Assembly: GCA_019314085.1 (NCBI GenBank)
Contig: JAFCZZ010000136.1
Location: 1-9,118 of the forward strand
Direction: 5' to 3'
Length of the DNA stretch: 9,118 nucleotides
From: Deltaproteobacteria bacterium
GTDB taxonomy: Bacteria; Desulfobacterota; Syntrophia; Syntrophales; UBA2210
This document shows positions 1 through 6,296 of this stretch, piece by piece (position 1 is the first letter of the stretch; each line of letters opens with the position of its first letter). The notes beneath the pieces were generated by a model. The model searched no databases. It saw only the letters and a list, made by a program, of their open reading frames with translations, and had not been told where the DNA came from. The position numbers and the translations under genes are program-made.

Positions 1-96
1 GGTTACGCGCTCCAGGCACCCCCCTTCATCGAAGAGGGGGAGAAGATACGAATCGATACGCGTACCGGCGAATACCTGACCCGTGTCAAGGAATAA
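1..96 (+). CDS. efp: Elongation factor P, C-terminal end (partial)
   Basis: Only the last 31 codons are in the window; the gene enters from the left. Frame 1 reads through to a TAA at 94-96 and contains [19 protein letters not shown], the very conserved end of the third (OB-like) domain of EF-P. EF-P binds between the ribosomal P and E sites and relieves stalling at polyproline stretches. The lysine or arginine that gets modified lies in domain I, outside the window. The last base of the stop codon is the first base of the epmA start codon, so the translation factor and its modifying enzyme are probably co-transcribed and translationally coupled. Identity is nearly certain despite the short length, because this tail is diagnostic and the neighbour fits. 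Confidence 0.9.
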   Translation, partial: GYALQAPPFIEEGEKIRIDTRTGEYLTRVKE

Positions 97-1019
97 TGGA
101 CGCAGACTGGAGACTCACCACAAAGAGAAGTGCCCTTCAGATCCGCGCCGCAATGATCCGGGCGATACGCAGATTCTTCACGGACAGAGACTTCATCGAG
201 GTGGAAACCCCCTGTCGAATCCCCGGCCCCGCCCCGGAATGTCACATCGACGCGATCCCCTCCGACGGCTGGTACCTGCATACCTCACCCGAGCTGTGCA
301 TGAAGCGCCTCCTGGCCGCCGGATATCCCCGCATATTCCAGATTACCAAGTGCTTTCGAGGCGAAGAGAGGGGTTCGCACCATATACCGGAATTCACCCT
401 CCTCGAGTGGTACGAGAGCGGTATCGACTATATCCGGATGATGGAGGTGTGCGAAGAGATGTTCCTCTCCGTCGCGCATGACCTCGGTCACGAAGGGAAT
501 ATCACGTACCAAGGGAGACAGATCGCGATTGACAGGCCGTGGGAGAGGATCTGTGTCAGGGAGGCCTTCCGGCGCTGGTCCGGCGTATCCATGGAAGAGG
601 CGCTGGAGCAAGACCACTTTGACGAGGTCATGGTCGGAGAGATTGAACCCCGTATCGGAACAGAAGGACCCGTATTCCTGTACGATTATCCGGTGGCCCT
701 CGGGGCGCTCGCGCGGGTGAAGAAGACAAACCCGAGGGTTGCGGAGCGTTTTGAACTGTATATGGGGGGTCTCGAACTGGCCAACGCCTTCTCGGAGCTA
801 ACCGATGCGGCGGAGCAGCGGGCCCGCTTCGAAGAGGAACTGAAGAGCCGTCGTGCATCCGGCAGGGCGGCCTATCCCATGCCTGAAAGGTTCCTGGCAG
901 CCCTCCCCGCCATGCCGGAATCGTCGGGGATCGCCCTGGGCGTGGACCGCCTGGCGATGATCTTTGCGGACCGCGAATCGATCGACGACGTGGTGGCCTT
1001 CACGCCCGAGGAACTGTAA
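96..1019 (+). CDS. epmA: EF-P--(beta-)lysine ligase EpmA (PoxA/GenX, LysRS paralogue)
   Basis: This 307-residue protein is a class II lysyl-tRNA-synthetase-like catalytic domain without the N-terminal anticodon-binding OB fold, the layout of EpmA (E. coli form about 325 residues). Class II motif 1 is FIEVETP (33-39). Motif 2 begins at FRGEE (87-91) and runs through HHIPEFTLLEWY (95-106). LELANAFSEL is at 226-235, and motif 3 is GIALGVDRLAM (278-288). The Ala at 280 stands where LysRS has Gly in its GxGxDR motif; in E. coli EpmA the equivalent Ala is known to shape amino-acid specificity. The family adenylates (R)-beta-lysine and transfers it to a conserved EF-P lysine in the cytoplasm. The ATG at 96 overlaps the efp stop (TAATG), with AAGGA at 88-92 as a close ribosome site. 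The aminomutase EpmB is not visible and may lie further upstream. The gene ends 10 bp from the convergent synthetase gene. Confidence 0.94.
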   Translation: MDADWRLTTKRSALQIRAAMIRAIRRFFTDRDFIEVETPCRIPGPAPECHIDAIPSDGWYLHTSPELCMKRLLAAGYPRIFQITKCFRGEERGSHHIPEFTLLEWYESGIDYIRMMEVCEEMFLSVAHDLGHEGNITYQGRQIAIDRPWERICVREAFRRWSGVSMEEALEQDHFDEVMVGEIEPRIGTEGPVFLYDYPVALGALARVKKTNPRVAERFELYMGGLELANAFSELTDAAEQRARFEEELKSRRASGRAAYPMPERFLAALPAMPESSGIALGVDRLAMIFADRESIDDVVAFTPEEL

Positions 1020-1029
1020 TCCGTTACCC

Positions 1030-2826
1030 CTAGTACATCGATTCTATAACATCGGCGAACTGCTCGTTGATCGATTTTCTTTTCACTTTCATCGTCGGCG
1101 TCACTTCGCCATCCTCGGTGTAGAGCTTTTTATCGAGGATCCTGAATTTTCTGATATTCTCCACCCGCGCGACCTGCTTGTTCACCTTGTCGATCTCACC
1201 CTGAATAAGATTGATAACCTCTTCTGTTCTGGTCATGGTGGCAAAGGTGGTGTACTGAACCTTGCTGTCCTGGGCAAATTTGGTGACGTTTTCCTCGTCG
1301 ATGACGATTATGGCCGACAGGTACTTTCTCTTGTCGCCGATAACAACGGAGTCATTGATATAGGGGGAAAACTTCAACAGATTCTCGATATACTGCGGGG
1401 CAATATTCTTTCCCCCCGCGGTAATAATCAGGTCTTTGAGCCGGTCCGTTATCTTGAGATACCCCTCGTCGTCGATCTCTCCCACGTCACCCGTGTGCAT
1501 CCAGCCGTCAATGAGGGCCTCTCTGGTGGTTTCTTCGTCTTTATAGTAGCCCTTGAAAATCCCCTTATGCTTGACCACGATCTCCCCGTCCTCGGCGATC
1601 CGCACCTCCGTGCCGGGTAGGGCTCTCCCCACCGTTCCCAGCTTGAAGTTGAATTCATCGGACATATGGGTGACTCCCGTCGTTTCCGTCATCCCGTACC
1701 CTTCACGGATCGGGATACCGATACTCTGAAAATACTTTAATATCTCGCCTGAAATCGGCGCGGCACCCGAGAACCCCAGGCGGATTTGATCAAAGCCGAG
1801 ACGCTCCTTCAATTTCCAGAAGACACAGAAGTAGGCCATGTTATAGGCGAGGTTAAGCCACAGGGGAATCTTCTCCTTGGCGAGCTTCATCGTGTTATAC
1901 CTGCCCCCGATCTTCACGGCCAGATTATAGGCCGTTCGCTTGAGCCAGGTGGCATCGGCCATCTTCAGGACGATGGCTGAGTAATATTTTTCCCAGATCC
2001 GCGGTACGGCATGAAAAAATGTCGGCGAGACTTCGCGCATATCCGCCATAACGGTATCGGTGTTTTCGGTAAAATTCACCGTCTGACCCACGGTGAGGTG
2101 GTTCATAATATCGAAGATCTGTTCGTAAACATGATTGAGGGGAAGAAAGGAGATGCTCTCATCGCCTTTCTTCATTTCTATCACCTGCTGGGAGGCCTTG
2201 CCGACCCATAGGTAGTTTTCGTGGGTCAGCAACGCGCCCTTCGGCGGCCCGGTGGTCCCCGAGGTATAGATAATCCCCGCTATGTCCTCCGGCTTGGCCA
2301 AGGCGATCAGCCGACTGAAAAGCGCGGGGTCTTTCTTGTCTTCCTTCCTCCCCAATTCAAGGAGTTGATCGAAGCTCATACACATGGGATCTTCGAAATG
2401 CTTGAGCCCCTCCATATCCCAGACGATCATCTTCTTCAGTTTCGGGGTCTTTTCCCTGAAGACAAGGGCCTTATCCAGCTGTTCCTCATCCTCGCAGAGA
2501 TAGACGACCGAATCGGAATGATCCACCACATATTCGCACTCCTTTGCCGGGTTGGTGGTATAGATCCCCACCCAGGCACCGCCGGCTGAGACGATCCCCA
2601 GAGCTGAGTAGAGCCACTCGGGACGGTTCTCACCGATGATCGCCACGTGGTCACCGTATTTCACCCCCAACGCATGCAGGCCAAGGGCTACATTTTTGGA
2701 GTTTTCCAGGTATTCGGCCCAAGTAATGTCTTGCCAGATACCGAAGTCCTTCTTTCGCATCGCAACCTTTTTGGGCTGCTTTTCAGCCATAGCCACCAAC
2801 GCCGTGGGCAACGTATCACTTGCCAT
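1030..2826 (-). CDS. AMP-forming acyl-CoA synthetase, long-chain type
   Basis: This 598-residue member of the ANL (AMP-binding) superfamily activates a carboxylic acid with ATP and CoA to an acyl-CoA via an acyl-adenylate. The phosphate-binding loop is YTSGTTGPPKG (187-197) and the A5 motif is GYGMTE (376-381). The hinge region HTGDVGEID...DRLKD lies at 444-465. The C-terminal GEVTPTMKVKRK (573-584) carries the probable catalytic lysine, K580. Length and motif spacing match the long-chain FadD15-like group more than acetyl-CoA synthetases or benzoate ligases, but the substrate cannot be read from sequence. There is no signal peptide, so it acts in the cytoplasm or at the membrane face. The ATG at 2826 follows a G-rich ribosome site (AAGGGGGA). 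It lies 47 bp downstream of livF in the same direction, so it is the last gene of the transporter operon and probably activates the imported acid. Confidence 0.92.
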   Translation of the reverse strand: MASDTLPTALVAMAEKQPKKVAMRKKDFGIWQDITWAEYLENSKNVALGLHALGVKYGDHVAIIGENRPEWLYSALGIVSAGGAWVGIYTTNPAKECEYVVDHSDSVVYLCEDEEQLDKALVFREKTPKLKKMIVWDMEGLKHFEDPMCMSFDQLLELGRKEDKKDPALFSRLIALAKPEDIAGIIYTSGTTGPPKGALLTHENYLWVGKASQQVIEMKKGDESISFLPLNHVYEQIFDIMNHLTVGQTVNFTENTDTVMADMREVSPTFFHAVPRIWEKYYSAIVLKMADATWLKRTAYNLAVKIGGRYNTMKLAKEKIPLWLNLAYNMAYFCVFWKLKERLGFDQIRLGFSGAAPISGEILKYFQSIGIPIREGYGMTETTGVTHMSDEFNFKLGTVGRALPGTEVRIAEDGEIVVKHKGIFKGYYKDEETTREALIDGWMHTGDVGEIDDEGYLKITDRLKDLIITAGGKNIAPQYIENLLKFSPYINDSVVIGDKRKYLSAIIVIDEENVTKFAQDSKVQYTTFATMTRTEEVINLIQGEIDKVNKQVARVENIRKFRILDKKLYTEDGEVTPTMKVKRKSINEQFADVIESMY

Positions 2827-2873
2827 CTATCTTCCCCCTTCAGGACAGTTCACTCATGAGCACCTGCATCATA

Positions 2874-3656
2874 CTAACGGAACCGAACCTTTCTCCGGTA
2901 CCGTTTATATCCCTTCACCGACTCCTCGGTGGCGATCCCCAGATAAAATTCCTTGACATCATCGTCCTCCCGGAGGACCTCCGGCTTATCGGCACGGACG
3001 ATTCTGCCATTCTCCAGAAGATAGGCGAAATGAGAATATTTGAGGGCCATGTTGACGTTCTGCTCAACCAGGAGAACGGTAACCCCATCCTTTTCATTGA
3101 TGTTTTTTATAATGCCGAAAATCTCCTGTGTCAAAATGGGGGACAGGCCCAGTGACGGCTCGTCAAGCATGAGCAACTGGGGTCGACTCATGAGGGCCCG
3201 CCCGATGGCCAGCATCTGCTGTTCGCCTCCGCTCATCAATCCCGCTTGCTGTTTTATTCGATCCCTAAGTATGGGGAAATGATTGAAAACGTTTTCCAGA
3301 TCACTCTTCACGCCGGCTTTGTCTTTCCTGGTGTACGCCCCGATGGTGATATTCTCAAGAACCGTGAGTTCTGGAAAGACCTCCCGTCCTTCCGGTACAT
3401 AGCCGATCCCCATCTTTACGATTTCGTCGGTATCCTTTCGGTCTATACGTTCACCGAGAAACTCGATGGTTCCCTTCTCGGGCTGCTCCTCTTTCAGATC
3501 GTAAAAGAGCCGCATGATCGTCTTCAGGATTGTTGTTTTCCCCGCTCCATTCGACCCCAGCAGAGCCACCACGTCACCTTTGTTGATCCCGAAGGAAATG
3601 CCGTGCAGAGCTCGGATCAGGTCGTACCAGGTTTCGATATTATTCACCTTCAGCAT
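2874..3656 (-). CDS. livF: Branched-chain amino acid-type ABC transporter, ATPase LivF
   Basis: This 260-residue ABC ATPase of the LivF family forms the nucleotide-binding pair with LivG on the cytoplasmic face of the LivHM permeases. Walker A is GSNGAGKTT (34-42), the signature is LMSGGEQQM (140-148), and Walker B is LLMLDEPS (161-168) with catalytic E166. SLGLSP (168-173) is the D-loop. The switch position reads LVEQN (196-200), with Gln in place of His as is usual in LivF, so this is not a defect. The start overlaps the livG stop (TGATG) and has an excellent AGGAGG site inside the end of livG, so translation is coupled. The protein is about 20 residues longer than E. coli LivF (237) because of a very basic C-terminal tail, KGYKRYRRKVRFR (248-260). 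The substrate class (hydrophobic amino acid, or fatty/organic acid) is uncertain. Confidence 0.94.
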   Translation of the reverse strand: MLKVNNIETWYDLIRALHGISFGINKGDVVALLGSNGAGKTTILKTIMRLFYDLKEEQPEKGTIEFLGERIDRKDTDEIVKMGIGYVPEGREVFPELTVLENITIGAYTRKDKAGVKSDLENVFNHFPILRDRIKQQAGLMSGGEQQMLAIGRALMSRPQLLMLDEPSLGLSPILTQEIFGIIKNINEKDGVTVLLVEQNVNMALKYSHFAYLLENGRIVRADKPEVLREDDDVKEFYLGIATEESVKGYKRYRRKVRFR

Positions 3657-4435
3657 CAGCTGACCTCCTCCTCTCCGAGATATGCCTTAATGACTTCGGG
3701 GTTCCGCTGCACCTCCTGCGTTGTCCCGAGGACGATTTTCTGCCCCTGGTTCATGGCGAACACTCGATCGGAAATCCCCATGATCATGTTCATGTCATGC
3801 TCTATCAGGAGAATCGTCACTTTGTAATCTTCCTGAATATCCTTTATCCAGATGGTCAGGTCGTCCTTTTCCTCCGTGTTCATTCCGGCGGAGGGTTCGT
3901 CAAGAAGCATCACTTTCGGTTCAAGCGCCAGGGCTCGGCCCACCTCGACAAGCTTGCGTTTCCCGTAGGCAAGGCTTCCCACGAACTGGTCCCGCACGGA
4001 CTGAAGTTCCAGGAAATCGATGATTTCTTCTACTTTTTCCCGGTGTTCCACTTCCTCCCGGGCAGCCCGCGACCACTTACCGAACATGAAGGCACCACCG
4101 AACACCCCCGTCTTCATGTGAATATGCCGGCCGAGCATGAGATTGTCCATGACGGTGGCATTCGCGAAGAGTTCGATGTTCTGGAAGGTTCGAGCGATTC
4201 CCCGCTTGGCGATACGGTCGGGGGTTTTCCCCACCATATCCTCTCCTTCCATTAAAACGGCACCTGTATCGGGCCGATAGATGCCACTTATCAGGTTGAA
4301 AATGGTCGTCTTCCCCGAACCGTTGGGCCCGATAATGGAAAAGATTTCATTCTCCTCGACATCGAAGCTGATGTCGTTGACCGCCTTTAACCCGCCGAAA
4401 CTGATGCTCAAGTTTTTTATGCTGAAATAGGCCAT
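3656..4435 (-). CDS. livG: Branched-chain amino acid-type ABC transporter, ATPase LivG
   Basis: This 259-residue ABC ATPase of the LivG family partners LivF to power LivH/LivM. Walker A is GPNGSGKTT (36-44), the Q-loop is TFQN (83-86), and the signature LAYGKRKL (155-162) has the LivG-type degenerate form rather than LSGGQ. Walker B is VMLLDEPS (175-182) with E180, and the H-loop is IEHD (211-214) with H213. The region from about 100 to 140 (HIHMKTGVFGG... through EHREKVEEIIDFLELQ) is the usual helical domain of this family. The ATG at 4435 has GAGGGA ten bases upstream, a moderate ribosome site. A 209-bp spacer with two hairpins separates it from the broken binding-protein gene upstream, and its stop overlaps the livF start by one base. 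All catalytic motifs are intact. Confidence 0.94.
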   Translation of the reverse strand: MAYFSIKNLSISFGGLKAVNDISFDVEENEIFSIIGPNGSGKTTIFNLISGIYRPDTGAVLMEGEDMVGKTPDRIAKRGIARTFQNIELFANATVMDNLMLGRHIHMKTGVFGGAFMFGKWSRAAREEVEHREKVEEIIDFLELQSVRDQFVGSLAYGKRKLVEVGRALALEPKVMLLDEPSAGMNTEEKDDLTIWIKDIQEDYKVTILLIEHDMNMIMGISDRVFAMNQGQKIVLGTTQEVQRNPEVIKAYLGEEEVS

Positions 4436-4525
4436 GGGATATCAGTCCCTCTTTCTCGAATGAAGCGTTATCACCAGAGCATGCCGACTTATCAACTGAT
4501 ACTCCACTTCAGGATCCAGTCCGCA

Positions 4526-4557
4526 CCGGGGGGATGGCCCGGAAAGCCTCCCCCCGG
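4526..4557 (-). other. Intergenic hairpin 2 between livJ and livG
   Basis: The arms 4526-4534 (CCGGGGGGA) and 4549-4557 (TCCCCCCGG) are perfect 9-bp inverted repeats. Three more pairs form inside (GGC 4536-4538 with GCC 4546-4548) after a one-base bulge, leaving a 7-base loop. No T-run follows on either strand, so it is not a standard intrinsic terminator. In the operon transcript it would be a very stable stem-loop ahead of livG and could protect the 3' end of the upstream message or damp read-through. Function is inferred. Confidence 0.6.
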
Positions 4558-4593
4558 CACATCTCCACCATACTCTGTTAAGAACCGTGAACC

Positions 4594-4620
4594 CGGCGGG
4601 ATCCGTTTCCGATCCCGCCG
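4594..4620 (-). other. Intergenic hairpin 1, just after the livJ stop
   Basis: A perfect 10-bp inverted repeat, CGGCGGGATC (4594-4603) and GATCCCGCCG (4611-4620), has a 7-base loop. It starts 24 bases after the stop codon of the binding-protein gene. The flank on the operon strand (GGTTCACGGTTCTTAAC) has no uninterrupted T-run, so termination would be weak at best. Hairpins at this place in transporter operons often stabilise the binding-protein part of the message and lower expression of the downstream ATPases; applying that here is inference. Confidence 0.65.
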
Positions 4621-4644
4621 AATCCACCGATGTCAGAATTCAAA

Positions 4645-5253
4645 TCACTTCCTGACCAACGTGTTTTCTGTCCAGTCCATGACGACTATCGTCTCTCCCT
4701 TGGGACCGCACTGCCAGACCTGAAGCATCCGGGGAGGGAGATGGTTGTCCTTCGTCCACGTCAGAACAGGGCCTACTCCCTGACGCTGCGTGATAGAATT
4801 GAGCTCGTCCCTCACCGCCTCTGTGCTCAGATCTCGTCCTACCGCCTCCAACGCCCATACCAGCGGCTCTGCCACGCACACGCCGGCCAGGTAGAAAATG
4901 CCCCACCGCTCTTTCGGATACAGCCGCTTCGACGCATCGCGGTAGTTGTTCATGAGAGGTGTGTCCGAGTCAATGGGAGGGGTAAAGGCCGCCGTCATGA
5001 CCCCTTCGCTGGCCCAGAGGCCGTCGGTGATATGGCTCATGAGGGCAAAATCGCACAGATTGTAGGAATGGAGCCACTGGGGCTGGAACCCCATGGACAC
5101 CGCCGTGCGAAGTGCAATGGCCGCCTGAGTGGGAGCCATAATCCCAATGACCGCCTCCGCGCCCGAAGCCTTGAGCCGGGCGATCTGAGACGACAGATCC
5201 CGCTCGGTAGGTTCAACGGGAACGGCCTCCAGCAGTTCCACGTTATTTAACTT
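4645..5253 (-). CDS. Binding-protein fragment, C-terminal part (second lobe)
   Basis: This is the downstream piece of the broken binding protein. The frame is open from before 5397, but residues upstream of about 5253 only shadow the first fragment. Family-like sequence begins at NNVELLEAVPVEP and includes LSSQIARLKASGAEAVIG, the GFQPQWLHS strand, and the WGIFYLAGVCVAEPLVWALEAVG helices near the C-terminus. It ends VVMDWTENTLVRK. No ribosome site or convincing start codon is seen at the join, so independent translation is doubtful, and the piece would have no signal peptide. Confidence 0.6.
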   Translation of the reverse strand, partial: KLNNVELLEAVPVEPTERDLSSQIARLKASGAEAVIGIMAPTQAAIALRTAVSMGFQPQWLHSYNLCDFALMSHITDGLWASEGVMTAAFTPPIDSDTPLMNNYRDASKRLYPKERWGIFYLAGVCVAEPLVWALEAVGRDLSTEAVRDELNSITQRQGVGPVLTWTKDNHLPPRMLQVWQCGPKGETIVVMDWTENTLVRK

Positions 5254-5692
5254 ACAGCCAGGGATTGTTCTGGAAGCCTCGGGCTCCGGCACAGACGCCG
5301 ATCCAGATGATCTCTTTCTGGCGGAGGTATTTCTGCACGGAAAGACCGCACGCAGTCCCCACGCCGCCCACGAAGGCGAAAACCCCTTTCCGGTCAACCA
5401 GTTCTCTCACTCCCGCCATGGTCTGGGAAGGATTGTACTGATCGTCCCTGATAAAGTATTTGATCTGCCTGCCATGGATCCCGCCCGCCTCATTGACCAG
5501 GTCAAAGACAAGACTGCTTCCCCGGGCAACAGATCCCCAGGGAGCAGCAGGCCCTGTCTGGGGCCCCCACTGACCCACCCTGATTTCCTTGTCGTCAAAC
5601 CCTCGCTCCTTTTTGGCATGGCCAATATCGGCGACAAGCGCCAAGGCCAGGAGGGGAACAAAAAGAACCACCAATAATTTCTTCATAGTCAT
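5252..5692 (-). CDS. Binding-protein fragment, N-terminal part (signal peptide and first lobe)
   Basis: This is the upstream 146-residue piece of the broken binding protein. I chose the ATG at 5692 because AGGAGG lies five bases upstream and the sequence then begins MTMKKLLVVLFVPLLALALV, a classic Sec signal peptide with probable cleavage after GHA (residue 26). A longer in-frame start at 5749 would put an unlikely 19-residue leader in front. The mature part has IRVGQWGPQTGPAAPWG and FAFVGGVGTACGLSVQKYL, typical of the first lobe. It ends prematurely at TAA 5254-5252. If made, it would be exported as half a domain and probably degraded. Confidence 0.65.
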   Translation of the reverse strand: MTMKKLLVVLFVPLLALALVADIGHAKKERGFDDKEIRVGQWGPQTGPAAPWGSVARGSSLVFDLVNEAGGIHGRQIKYFIRDDQYNPSQTMAGVRELVDRKGVFAFVGGVGTACGLSVQKYLRQKEIIWIGVCAGARGFQNNPWL

Positions 5693-5697
5693 ACTGT

Positions 5698-5703
5698 CCT
5701 CCT
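5698..5703 (-). promoter_or_regulatory. Ribosome binding site deciding the livJ start
   Basis: AGGAGG on the - strand is separated by five bases from the ATG at 5692. It is a strong site among those in this operon, as expected for an abundant periplasmic binding protein. It fixes the start at the Met that precedes the signal peptide rather than the longer frame from 5749. Confidence 0.8.
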
Positions 5704-5806
5704 TTTTCTGTTGACACATCCGATTAACGCCGCTACCGCTTCCCATCATTCCGGTCGGGCAGATGCGTGACCCCCTGTCACCATCCCCTCTGTGGTATAT
5801 GAGAAG

Positions 5807-6292
5807 CTAACTCTTGTACCATTTTCCACCCTCTTTGAAAAAAATAAACCCGATATTGATCTCTGAACGCCGATCGGTCGATATGTGCAAAAATATCATA
5901 TCCACCTCGACCTGGGCGAATCGTTCAACTGACGGCCATTTTTCCATATCTTCATTGTCATGGACATAGGTAACCCCAACTATGGTATACGCCACGATGC
6001 GATCTTCCGACGCCCGCGCATCCCGCAGGTAGTCATCGTAGGTGTGCTCGTGCACATACGGAGAGGAGGGGGCGAAGCAGCGGTATACCGCCGGGTAATC
6101 CTGCCTTATTTCGGCATCAAGAAACTCCCGCATCGCCTGCACCAGCGCCGATTCCTCCACATCCGGGATCGTGTCACTGAGGGCCGGGGCCGGGAGAAAA
6201 AAGGCAACCACCAGCGCGCAAACTACCGCGGAGACAACCGTAGTGGCGTGGTGCTCTCCTCTTCTGTCGGTATGACTGCGGCGGTCGATCAT
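5807..6292 (-). CDS. Small exported NTF2-like protein of unknown function
   Basis: I do not recognise a named family for this 161-residue protein. A basic N-terminus (residues 1-12, Arg-rich) is followed by a hydrophobic segment at about 17-37 and a plausible signal-peptidase site after APALS (residue 39), so it is probably exported or anchored. The mature part starts with VEESALVQAMREFLDAEIRQDYPAVYRCF, ends in EGGKWYKS, and has alternating strands between. That is the helix-then-sheet pattern of NTF2/SnoaL-like proteins, where a final GGKWY strand is common. The fold call is inference. The ATG at 6292 lies four bases after the livH stop, with AAGGAAGG nine bases upstream, so it is translated with livH. 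It sits between permease and binding-protein genes, which suggests an envelope role tied to transport. Catalytic residues cannot be assigned. Confidence 0.75.
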   Translation of the reverse strand: MIDRRSHTDRRGEHHATTVVSAVVCALVVAFFLPAPALSDTIPDVEESALVQAMREFLDAEIRQDYPAVYRCFAPSSPYVHEHTYDDYLRDARASEDRIVAYTIVGVTYVHDNEDMEKWPSVERFAQVEVDMIFLHISTDRRSEINIGFIFFKEGGKWYKS

Positions 6293-6296
6293 GGGG

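Larger units (their letters stand above)
4645..5692 (-). pseudogene. livJ: Liv-type periplasmic substrate-binding protein, internally deleted and frameshifted
   Basis: Two adjacent frames together encode most of a Leu/Ile/Val-type binding protein (Peripla_BP_6 family). The first 146 residues give a signal peptide and the first lobe, ending at QNNPWL and a TAA at 5254-5252. Homology-like sequence then resumes in the +1-shifted frame at NNVELLEAVPVEPTERDLSSQ and runs to a proper C-terminus at 4645. The parts sum to about 345 residues against roughly 380-400 expected. Missing is the stretch that normally follows the PWL region, through the YxNDDYGxxG strand and helix opening the second lobe, about 45 residues by my reckoning. 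A single-base slip alone therefore cannot restore the protein. An internal deletion not a multiple of three, marked by the AT-rich join GTAAGTTAAATAAC, fits best. An assembly error is the main alternative. Without this protein the importer lacks its own ligand receptor. Confidence 0.82.

Noticed and set aside
964..1620. 218-residue + strand open frame
   Set aside because: It lies opposite the motif-rich C-terminal half of the acyl-CoA synthetase and overlaps the epmA end; it is a shadow frame.
3246..3827. 193-residue + strand open frame
   Set aside because: It is antisense across livF and livG, both with full ATPase motifs; there is no ribosome site or recognisable domain.
4630..5250. 206-residue + strand open frame
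   Set aside because: It is antisense to the second-lobe coding sequence, which has clear family motifs; its own composition (Arg/His-rich) is not protein-like.
5245..5260. Programmed +1 frameshift in the binding-protein gene instead of a mutation
   Set aside because: There is no classic slippery or RF2-like context, and a slip would not recover the roughly 45 missing family residues.
5711..5739. TTGACA on the + strand as a promoter
   Set aside because: The 17-bp-spaced -10 would be TACCGC, a poor match, and it would point into antisense of the NTF2-like gene.
5693..5749. Longer N-terminus for the binding protein (start at 5749)
   Set aside because: It would put a 19-residue polar leader ahead of a textbook signal peptide; AGGAGG five bases before the ATG at 5692 decides the start.
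5780..5800. Separate promoter for livJ in the 114-bp gap after the NTF2-like gene
   Set aside because: No -35/-10 pair with sensible spacing is seen on the - strand; only a 5-bp GTGAC/GTCAC stem is present.
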